Shown here one piece after another: positions 55,839 to 64,000 of a DNA stretch of 64,000 nucleotides. This DNA comes from Hypomyces perniciosus (Eukaryota > Ascomycota > Sordariomycetes > Hypocreales > Hypocreaceae), in contig SPDT01000004.1 of NCBI GenBank assembly GCA_008477525.1, positions 1,364,001-1,428,000 on the forward strand. The letters run 5' to 3'. Within the stretch, counting starts at the first letter, position 1, and each line of letters starts with the position of its first letter. Both the position numbers and the translations under genes were made by a program. The notes beneath the pieces were generated by a model that did no database searches, had not been told where the DNA came from, and saw nothing but the letters and a program-made list of their open reading frames with translations.

Positions 55839-57701
55839 TCAATGTCCGTGTCCATCATCCTCCCGTAGCTCCGGATCCAGCTTAATCAGTGTATCAATCC
55901 GCATGATGCTGATACAAGCCTCGACCGCACTCTTCAACTGCCGAACCTTGCTGATGCTGGGCTCTAGAACACCGAGCTTAATCTCGTCCACCACCTTGCC
56001 ACGTGTGAGATCCAGACCGTAGTTCTTGTAGCTCTTCTTCTTCGCAATGGTCTTCTCGTCCTCATTGGCGTCACCCTCCTGGATCCGTTGTGACAAAGCA
56101 TGTCTGGATCGGAGCTGGGCAACGAGCTCTGCGGCGTCCTTCGCGGCGTTGATGGCCAGCGTCTTGGGGATGACGAGGAGGGACTGGGCAAACTCGCCGA
56201 TGGCGAGCTGCTCACGGGATCCAACCGTGCCGGCAAACTCCTCGAGGTAGATGTGCAGGGCGGTCTCGACGGCACCACCACCAGGCACAATGCTGCCGCT
56301 TTCTAATGTCCTCTTGACTGCACACAGTGAGTCATGGACGGAGCGCTCGGTTTCATCCAAGGAGTATTCGTTAGGGCCTCGCAAGATGATGGAAGCAGAA
56401 GACTGAGCCTTGGTTCCCTTGACCAGGATGCACTCGTCATCGGAGATACGCTCCTGGACAACCTCCTCGGCATGGCCCAGGTAGGATGCTTCGAACTTCT
56501 CATCACCGTTGAGGTCAGAGAGAGTGCTCAGTAGAGTACCTCCAGAGGCCCTGGCAATTCTTCTCAAGTCCTCCTTCTTGCATCTCCTGACACCCATGCA
56601 ACCCCGCTCAATCAACATCTTCAATACCAAGTCATCAATGCCCTTGGTTGTAAGAATGACATTGGCACCGGCCTTGAGGATCAGCTCGACTCGCTCAATG
56701 ACCATGCCAGACTCTCGAGCACGGATCTGTTCCAGCTGTTGGGGGTCGTCAATGGTAATCTGCACACCGAGCTTCATCCGCTCCTTTTGCAGGTTCATAT
56801 CCAAAATGGCAATCTTTGCATCCTGGACACGAGTTGGCATGGCCTGTGAAGCAACTGTGCAGTTCAAAGCATAACCCTTGACCAGGACAGATTCGAGAGC
56901 GCTCTTGCCGTGTGCCTTGAGGATGTTGACAGCCTTGACCGGGTATTTGGTCTCATTCCTGTTGTTGGTCGTCTTAACTGCCTGGATGGAATCAACAACG
57001 AGGTCGGCAAAGAAATCAGAGTCGGCACCGATGATCTTGCTGGACATGGAGGTCTTGGCAATGTTGAGGAGGGATTCCCTGCCGAGATTGTCGACCTTGA
57101 TGCTGACGTTCTCGCCGAGATACTTGATGGCTTCTCGCAGCGCCAGTCGGTAGCCCGTGATGATAGTGGTAGGGTGTATGCGGTTCTTCATCAGCTCGTT
57201 GCCCCTTCGCAGCAGCTCGGCTGCAATCAAGACAACTGATGTCGTGCCATCGCCGACCTCCTTGTCCTGCTGTTGGGCCAAGTCGACCAAGATCTTTCCG
57301 GCGGGGTCCTCGACATCGAGAAGGCTAAGAATGGTAGCACCGTCGTTTGTGACCGTAACATCCTATTCATGATGCAGCATGAGTATGGGTTCTGTCAAAC
57401 GCAAGCCTGCAAGTCCTGCCTTGGAGGGGTAATAAGGGGTTGAAGATCGTGGGGCAGTCGGTGTATGCACTCACTCCAATGTCATCCACCATCATCTTGT
57501 CGAGGCCGCTGGGGCCAAAAGAGCTCTTGACGACATTTGCGATCGCTTGTGTCGCCAGAACTACGGCAATTAGTCTCCGGACTGGACAGTTCTGGACCAG
57601 CTACCCAACGCACCATTTTGGTCTCGAATATCGGACCCGGAAATCTTCTGGCCGCCGAGAAACAGGGTGCCGTTTCGGGGTTGCTCAAACATGGATGCCA
57701 T
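55839..57701 (-). CDS. TCP1: CCT chaperonin subunit alpha (Tcp1/Cct1)
   Basis: Subunit of the cytosolic TRiC/CCT chaperonin that folds actin and tubulin. Three exons: 57701-57614, 57560-57475 and 57362-55839, 565 aa. Donors are GTGCGT and GTGAGT; acceptors are CCGTAG and GAATAG. The alpha-subunit N-terminus [22 protein letters not shown] distinguishes it from other CCT subunits. Nucleotide-binding landmarks are [25 protein letters not shown] split over exons 2 and 3, and [10 protein letters not shown] near 93. [15 protein letters not shown] is in the equatorial domain, and the end [19 protein letters not shown] (with Ile) is typical. It is divergent from prolyl-tRNA synthetase. Confidence 0.96.
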
Positions 57702-58232
57702 GGCTGCAGCAGCTTTTCTTCTATGACGCCGGGCAGTCTTCTGTTGGGGGGTAGTATGAAAGGAGAGAGGTGGAGGAGGAGGAGAGGAAGAAGAATAGAG
57801 GTTCTGCTGCCTTGCGGACGACCCTGGTTCGCTCACCAGCCAAGCTGCTGCGAAGCTCAATAATATGGCGTCTGTCCCGCTGTTGCCCCTCGACTTTTTT
57901 GTCGGAAGCAGAGATTCTCCCAGCTCCGTTTGGCAGCGCCTGGAGCCGCCCTGATTGGACGGCACGAGTGACCTGAATTTTTGTCCACCACTGACTGCCC
58001 CTCCTTTCCAACCGCAAGTGACGGCGGGGCAGCGCCTGCTGCCCACCACGAAACCCTTATCACTTTGGTGTTCAGCCTTTGTCTCGCCGCCTTCAGGTGA
58101 CTCATTTCAATCACTTCTTTTTCGCACATAGAGCAGTCTTTGGGATACGATCGGAGGTGCCTCTGGAGTCGCCATTTTACATCTCGATAGAATTACCCAT
58201 TTAGAGGAGAAAGACAGCGCAGCAGTTACACC
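57702..58232. promoter_or_regulatory. Divergent promoter TCP1 / prolyl-tRNA synthetase
   Basis: 531 bp between two housekeeping starts, both of translation/protein-folding function. No specific site recognised. Confidence 0.4.
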
Positions 58233-59963
58233 ATGGAGAACGCCGCCGAGCAGCCCAAGGAACCCTCCAAGAGCGCCTTGAAGAAGGCCGAGAAGCAGGC
58301 CAAATTGGCTGCTGAGAAGGCCGCAAAGGCCGCAAAGCAAGCTAGCCTTCCTGTCGTAGGTGGCAAGAAGACGGACGACATTATTGGAATTACCGTTTCC
58401 AAGGCGGAGAACTTCTCAGCATGGTATCAGGAGGTTGTTCTCAAGGCCGAGATGGTCGAGTACTATCAGGAGATTTCCGGCTTCTTCGTTCTGCGCCCTC
58501 TGTCAATGCACATCTGGAGCGTGATTCGCAAGTGGTTCCAGGAAAACATCGAGCACATGGGCGTGGAGGAGACGTGCTTCCCTATGTTCCTGTCTTCCAA
58601 GTCGCTGGAAAGGGAGAAGGATCACGTTGAGGGTTTCGCCCCTGAGTTGGCTTGGGTCACCAAGGCGTACGTATACGCGCACAAGATCATGAACACGTTC
58701 GAATACTGACTGCGCCACAGCGGTGACAAGGATCTCGAGGTCCCTGTTGCGATTCGCCCAACCTCCGAAGCTGTCATGTACCCCTACTATGCCAAGTGGA
58801 TTCGCAGCCATCGCGATCTCCCCCTGCGATTGAACCAGTGGAACTCTGTTGTTCGATGGGAGGCTAAGCAGACTACTCCCTTCCTCCGAACGAGAGAATT
58901 CCTCTGGCAAGAGGGCCACACTGCCCACCTGACTGAGGAGCTTGCCGGAAAGGAAGTGTTGGAGATTCTGGAGTTGTACGCTGGTGTTTACGAGCAGCTT
59001 CTTGCGGTTCCTGTTGTCCGGGGAAGGAAGACGGAGAATGAGAAGTTCGCCGGTGGTTACTACACCACCACTGTCGAAGGCTACATTCCATCCAACGGCC
59101 GTGGTATCCAGGGCGCCACCTCTCACTGCTTGGGACAGAACTTCAGCAAGATGTTCGACATCACCGTCGAGGACCCTGCTAACAAGGGCTCCCACATTCA
59201 TGTGTGGCAGAACTCTTGGGGTCTCTCCACTCGTGTCATCGGAGTTATGGTCATGGTCCACGGTGACGACAAGGGTCTCGTGCTCCCTCCCCGAGTTGCC
59301 AAGGTCCAGGCCATTCTCATCCCCGTTGGCATCAACAAGAACACTACTCCTGAGGACAGGAAGAAGCACGAAGAGCAGCTTGACGGAATCCGGGACACCC
59401 TGAAGAAGGCTGGCGTACGTTCCGAAACGGATTGGAGAGAGGGTTACACTCCGGCGTGGAAATTCAACGACTGGGAACTCAAGGGCGTTCCCCTCAGAAT
59501 TGAATTTGGCCCCAAGGATGCCGCCAAGGAGGTTATCAGCTGGGCTCGGAGAGACACAGGCGAGAAGGGCACCATCCCCATCGCCGACGTTGCCACCAAG
59601 GTCCTTGAGCTTCTGGAGACTATTCAGAAGGACATGTACACCAAGGCCGAAACCGCCTTCAGGGAGCATCGCCGTCAGGTCACCAAGTGGGAGGACGTGC
59701 TCCCAACTTTGGACGGCAAGAACGTTGTTCTCATCCCCTTCTGCGGCGATGGCAAGTGCGAGGATCGTATGAAGGAGCTGACCACCCGAGTGGATGATCA
59801 ACCCGATGTGCCCGAGAGCCAGAAGCTTCCTTCAATGGGCATGAAGAGTCTGTGCGTTCCCTTTGAGCAGCCCGAAGGCCTTGTTCCAGGAGAGACGGAG
59901 TGTCTTAACCCTGAATGTCAACGCAAGGCGCAGAACTGGGTCATGTTTGGAAGAAGCTACTAA
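58233..59963 (+). CDS. Prolyl-tRNA synthetase, cytosolic eukaryote-type
   Basis: Class II aminoacyl-tRNA synthetase charging tRNA-Pro. Two exons: 58233-58666 and 58721-59963, 558 aa. The 54 bp intron has donor GTACGT and acceptor GCCACAG, joining ELAWVTKA to GDKDLEVPVAIRPTSEA. A Lys/Ala-rich N-terminal extension (ALKKAEKQAKLAAEKAAKAAK) lacks an obvious mitochondrial presequence. Class II motifs include RPTSEAVMYPYYAKWIRSH, RWEAKQTTPFLRTREFLWQEGHTAH and PLRIEFGPKD. The archaeal/eukaryal C-terminal zinc-binding part follows, with CGDGKCEDRM and ECLNPECQRK, ending in the conserved Tyr (MFGRSY). High-bias codon use fits strong expression. Confidence 0.96.
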
Positions 59964-60191
59964 ATGTTGGAGAGGGAATTTGAAGGCGGCTGGAGTTTGT
60001 GGGTAAAAGATGTAAAGGACGGCTACGATTTTCTCCTATGATTTGCAAAACATAGGGCTTGATGTTCACAAGGGAGTGGGAAGGGATGAAATCAAATGAC
60101 TTAATGACCCCACGTTTTCGATCTGTGAAGAGATGTCTACTCCGCACGTTTCTAACAGCTATCTTGTGTCTATCTACTCCGCTGAAGGTGT

Positions 60192-61349
60192 TTAGCACCA
60201 CTCGAACTTTTCGTTCGCAACCCACTCAACGTCTCCCGTAGATCCCTCGCCAAACCATTGCAAGCTAGCGAGACTATCCTCCTCTCGGACAACAAGTTTG
60301 CTCTCCAGCTCTTTGTCCTCTTCGATCACCCTCTTGACCCTTTCACTCGGATTCCACATGTCAATCTTTGCAGTATTCCACTCCTTAGCCTCATTTTGCG
60401 CAACGTGCAGGACCCCCCTTATGGCCCTCAACAGCTCCTCATCAGAGATGTTCTTATCCTCAATGACGAACCGGATAAAGTTCAGGACATTCTTCTCGGG
60501 CTTTTCCAACCCCCCGTAGTACGTACGCGTCCAGAGTCCCCAAACTCGAGCATTGGGTGATGATGGAGGGGTGTACAGGGCACCTCGGACGGTGGGTTTG
60601 CGATGGAGGATTGTGTTGCAGATGAAGCCTTCGCGGAAGAAGTGCCATTGCAAAGCATCAAGATCTGGTAGAACTGCGACCCGGATCTTGGGAGGGTCTT
60701 CGGCACTGGGGGCGGAAAGCTCTTGGCGGAGGAGTTGCTCATCGACCTCGGCCAGCGCGGGTAAATCCTCATCATGAAGGATCTTCACAGAAGAGTCGGT
60801 TTCAGCCATGGAAGAGGAAGTCTTAACGGGGAATTCCAAATGTGTGTTCTCAAAGGGTATCCATCCAACTTTCGCATAGAATTCCTTCCCGATGTCAGAA
60901 AAGAGCACTGAAAACATTGGTTCTTCGGAGTCACGCTGCTGCGAAGCCATGTACTCCCCCAACACGGCCATCAACTTCTTTGCATAGCCCCTCCCACGGA
61001 ATTCCGCCTGCGTGAAGACACTGGCTATGCCATGTGCCCATACGTCTTTGACTTGGCCATCTTTCCCCCTGATGAGCGCTCGCTTGCGCAGGGTTTCCAA
61101 TGAGGAGAGTACGGGGCGCTGACCAGCGGGGATAGAAGAGTCCGTGAGGATCCAATGCGTCATACCACCGTCCTTGGCGAGAGGGATAGTCAAAAGGTAA
61201 GCCTCGCGGTCGAGATAGCCTTGAAGAGTGAGTCCGTGACCCCATTCGGGATGAGTGTAGGCCCATGTGCGGACACGTTCGTCGGCGGTTGGGTTAGTGA
61301 GGATAATGGTTGGGGAGGAGGAATACGGTAAGGAAATGTTTGGCGACAT
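60192..61349 (-). CDS. GNAT acetyltransferase, LYC1-like
   Basis: Single exon, 385 aa. A GNAT fold occupies about residues 10-180. VWAHGIASVFTQAEFRGRGYAKKLMAVLGEYM carries the acetyl-CoA-binding Q/RxxGxG/A-type motif (RGRGYA near 127), and VLFSDIGKEFYAKVGWIPF follows. The C-terminal half (VRVAVLPD-like, LQWHFFREGFICNTIL, GLWTRTYYGGLEKPEKNVLNFIRF) matches fungal LYC1-type proteins. In Yarrowia, LYC1 is lysine N6-acetyltransferase of lysine catabolism. That substrate is inferred by similarity only. It is convergent with prolyl-tRNA synthetase, with 228 bp between stops. Confidence 0.82.
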   Translation of the reverse strand: MSPNISLPYSSSPTIILTNPTADERVRTWAYTHPEWGHGLTLQGYLDREAYLLTIPLAKDGGMTHWILTDSSIPAGQRPVLSSLETLRKRALIRGKDGQVKDVWAHGIASVFTQAEFRGRGYAKKLMAVLGEYMASQQRDSEEPMFSVLFSDIGKEFYAKVGWIPFENTHLEFPVKTSSSMAETDSSVKILHDEDLPALAEVDEQLLRQELSAPSAEDPPKIRVAVLPDLDALQWHFFREGFICNTILHRKPTVRGALYTPPSSPNARVWGLWTRTYYGGLEKPEKNVLNFIRFVIEDKNISDEELLRAIRGVLHVAQNEAKEWNTAKIDMWNPSERVKRVIEEDKELESKLVVREEDSLASLQWFGEGSTGDVEWVANEKFEWC

Positions 61350-63364
61350 CTCTTATATGTTCTTCCCTATACAATATGGCAATATCCTTGCTGTGTAGTT
61401 GTGCGGTGCTCTGGAGACGTATATGATGAGAGGAACGTCGTGGATTGATATTGCCGGTGGTTTACCCTAGTAAGTGGATGACAATAAAACAGGGTCCACA
61501 AGACATCTACATTTCCGCAGTTAACTTCAATTACATGGATAACTCTCGTTACCACAGATAACTCTTGGCCAGCGGTTATTTACGATGCTGTAATACAATA
61601 GTAAAAGCTCCGAATCTCTATCAGTTAACCGCCTCTTAGGGTATCTATATCTTCTTGTAGTCATTATTTTATTTCCATCTGCTTGCCTAGATACGATAAC
61701 GGAGTCCGTAATTCCCCGCATCCACGTATCGGATCGGACCTCCATCGGCGTGGTGTTGAATGGAGTAGTATCGGGAATGAATACGATCCGAAGCGGGATA
61801 ATACTATCGTCAAGCAAGTGTTTAGTAATCAGCCAACTCCTACTCAGTCATACCAGAAAAAATGAGAATACTGGCATATTTCCCATCTCCATTCCGAATA
61901 TCAACGCATGGTGTCACGGTTGATTCCCTTGCAAGAAATCTGTACGCTTGGCACGGAGGATCCGACGGCCCATGCAATTCTCCAGGCAACTAGTATATAA
62001 GCGACCGCCAAGCCCAATATTCTTCCTTTAATACTCCGCAGGCCAAGGGAAAATAAATCGAGATCTTTAATAATAGAAACATACCTCGATGGGTCGGAGA
62101 CGCCGACCGGACAGATGTAGGCAAAATTCAATAGTCTCATGTATATCTCTGCGGTACAACGTTGCAAATAGGGTCGTGCATATGCACGGATCGTCAAGGT
62201 TCATTCGAATGAGTTGCAGAGATTTGACTAGGGACTCCCCCACTCAAGCCCAGATTCGCAGTCGCCATTTTCATGTGATGCAGCAATTGAACTGACCAGT
62301 TGTCTCAATAAACGGAGGCGCTTGGTTGTCCATACGTGGCCTAGAGATTCTGGAACCAGGTCGAACATGGGAGGGTGGCTGTTGAAACGTAACTTGAAGC
62401 ATTTCGGGAACCGTGAGCCACATCGACCGGCATGGGCGGGACACGATCGGCTCTATAGCGGAACGGGACGCATAGTCTATGGCACTCGTCTTCCAACTCG
62501 CTGAAGGTTTGCAAGAGCCTTACGTATAAAATGACCCGCTGGCAGGTAGAAGAAGTGTTGCCACCCGGAGAAGGTATATTGGAAATGGGAGAGAAATCCG
62601 AAGATGGAAGGCCAAGGCGTTGTATAAAGACAACTCGACTGATCAGAAGAGTCCAATGCACTTCAGCCGCACGACCCGCCCTCGGAAACCATCCGGCGGG
62701 GGTTGTAGGATCACCCTGAACCCACTCGTAAATGCCGCTGGCAGATAAACCTCGACCGGTGGCGATACTCGTGGACTCTATCATCCATGGAAGAAAGAGA
62801 CTTGCAGAATCTTCAGGTATAAGTGGCCAGAAGCAACCACCTACTTAGACACTTGATATCCGATCCATTCCTGACTCCAGTGCATCCCAGGGTGTTCTTA
62901 AGCATCAAGCCTGTCCTGGATCTCTCTCAAAAGCTCGCGTTCGCTGTGCCCCCTTGTTCCTAATGGAGACCAGATGTTATCTTTCAGTTGCGACTAGGGT
63001 CCATGCAAATTGCGTAGGCGATCTCAGGTGTGGCAAAACCTGGTCCACATGAAATCTCAACAACCCCCCAGAAAAGCCGTTACTAATGGCCAATTGGCCG
63101 TTGGCCGCAAGTCCAAAAAAGTATTCGTGCCAAGCTCCTCAAAGAACGCACCAGGCGCATCACTTGTGAGTTGTTCGGCGGATTGGGGAAAACTCCCGTC
63201 CAGTCCGTGGGGACGGAATAATTGGCAAGGACAAGCTGGCAGGTCGAATTCTTATTGAGGCAACTGAGTTTAAAACGGGGTTCCTATATCCCTTTATCAA
63301 CCTCCTTCATCCCACTATGTGCTAAAAGCTCGATTTTCTGATTATAGGAGGTATCACTTGAAGT
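61350..63364. other. 2 kb divergent intergenic region
   Basis: Between the LYC1-like start and the transcription-factor ORF. A near-palindrome ACGGAGTCCGT is at 61699-61709. Short ORFs (147 aa at 62341-62784 on minus; 82 aa at 63010-63258 on plus) lack recognisable domains. No Cys-rich Zn2Cys6 exon seen on the plus strand. Confidence 0.4.
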
Positions 63365-64000
63365 ATGACGAGACAAAACCGAGTAGTACGAAGTGCCTTG
63401 ACCGAGTTGGATCCTGTGGTGGCGATGAAGACCCTCGCAGTTACGCAACCTCTTCCATTCCAGAGCTTGCCATTGCGGCCTCGTCTGACGGTCCATTGGG
63501 CGTCGCCTATTGTATCTGGTGAAATGGAATCAAACAGCAGCCCGAGTCCTGTTTCGTACGACTTCAGCACGCACCACACGACTAGTCTTGGTTTAGGGAA
63601 TATCTTCTTGACGACACCATGTGAAGAGACACTGCAAGTTGTGCATCTGAGTTTGGGTCAACCACAGCAGCATCAACTTGTCTCGGATAGCACCGTCTTC
63701 GAAGCAGCGTTCTGGAGAGAAGCCGTGGCGACGCTGGTACGCGATGACGTTGCGGTGCGATACGCCAACCTAGCCGTCCTGACGCTCGTCTTCGCCCACT
63801 CAACTGTCGGTCTCGGAGGCAACTATTACGGCGAGGCGTTGGCATATCATGGCCAAGCTCTCCGCCATGTGAGGGAAACAAGGGCTTGCCAAGGAAGCCT
63901 TCGCTCGGCTATTTTGTGTTGCATGTTCTTCGTCATCTTCGAGATAATGAACGGCGACACAAAAGCAGCCGAAGCTCACCTGTGGAGTGGGGAGAGAATG
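63365..64000 (+). CDS. Fungal-specific transcription factor domain protein, partial (cut by window)
   Basis: Open reading frame from the ATG at 63365 to the window end (212 codons visible) with no stop. The first 80 residues are Ser/Thr-rich. From about residue 115 it matches the PF11951-like (Fungal_trans_2) regulatory domain: FEAAFWREAVATLVRDD, RYANLAVLTLVFAH, YYGEALAYHGQALRHVRE, LRSAILCCMFFVIFEIMNGD, AAEAHLWSGERM. These proteins usually carry a Zn2Cys6 DNA-binding domain N-terminally. None is visible in this frame, so it is either a regulator lacking the zinc cluster or has an unseen 5' exon; an acceptor-like ATTATAG lies near 63350. Family call good, gene limits uncertain. Confidence 0.65.
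   Translation, partial: MTRQNRVVRSALTELDPVVAMKTLAVTQPLPFQSLPLRPRLTVHWASPIVSGEMESNSSPSPVSYDFSTHHTTSLGLGNIFLTTPCEETLQVVHLSLGQPQQHQLVSDSTVFEAAFWREAVATLVRDDVAVRYANLAVLTLVFAHSTVGLGGNYYGEALAYHGQALRHVRETRACQGSLRSAILCCMFFVIFEIMNGDTKAAEAHLWSGERM

Noticed and set aside
58503..59801. 432-codon open frame on the minus strand opposite prolyl-tRNA synthetase
   Set aside because: A shadow of strong codon bias in the synthetase gene; its translation shows no domain and the plus-strand protein is certain.

Overview
The window is nuclear DNA of a filamentous ascomycete (Pezizomycotina), most likely a sordariomycete and perhaps Hypocreales. The grounds are many short introns (about 49-70 bp, GTRNGY donors, CTRAC/CTGAC-like branch sites), divergent gene pairs, and proteins of fungal type (Bem1, Yvc1, Rta1-like, Vps36 with NZF inserts, a fungal transcription-factor domain). 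The taxon is inferred from protein likeness only. I rebuilt exon-intron structures by hand, choosing splice sites that keep frame and restore conserved motifs. About 22 protein genes have a defensible model. No rRNA, tRNA, CRISPR or intact transposon was seen.

Layout. 0-8.5 kb: Rad4/XPC repair factor (-), an FtsJ-like methyltransferase (+), AN1 zinc-finger Cuz1 (-), mitochondrial Mtp18 (-) divergent from ATP synthase subunit k (+). 8.5-21.5 kb: a CENP-B-type DNA-binding protein (+), ESCRT-II Vps36 (-) divergent from the SAC3-domain protein Thp3 (+), and the polarity scaffold Bem1 (+) behind a 3.3 kb region with no recognisable gene. 22.6-31 kb: an unnamed membrane protein (-), an unrecognised four-exon gene (+) and a DPP V-like S9 peptidase (-). 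32-40 kb: vacuolar TRP channel Yvc1 (-), an RTA1-family membrane protein (+) and a Cys-rich single-pass surface protein (+). 40.9-46.6 kb: a Swt21/WRAP53-like WD protein (-), a PQ-loop transporter (+) and an R3H protein (+). 46.8-54 kb: an XPF-like, ZIP2/SHOC1-like gene (-) divergent from DDB1 (+). 54.5-61.3 kb: Rieske protein Rip1 (+), chaperonin CCT1 (-) divergent from prolyl-tRNA synthetase (+), and a Lyc1-like acetyltransferase (-). At the right edge is the start of a fungal transcription factor (+), cut by the window.

Most genes are housekeeping genes and do not form a gene cluster. Rad4 and DDB1 are both global-genome nucleotide-excision repair factors but lie 47 kb apart. The most unusual locus is 46819-49535. 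There a putative meiotic gene, otherwise open for 889 codons, carries two in-frame TAG codons 13 codons apart, one in the loop of a predicted hairpin. Every other gene in the window could be modelled without internal stops. The pattern fits genes whose UAG codons are recoded to UGG by sexual-stage A-to-I mRNA editing in Sordariomycetes. A fresh pseudogene or a poor-consensus 102 bp intron are the alternatives. A second window-wide signal is the 9-mer TACGRAGTA, found 14 times in intergenic DNA.
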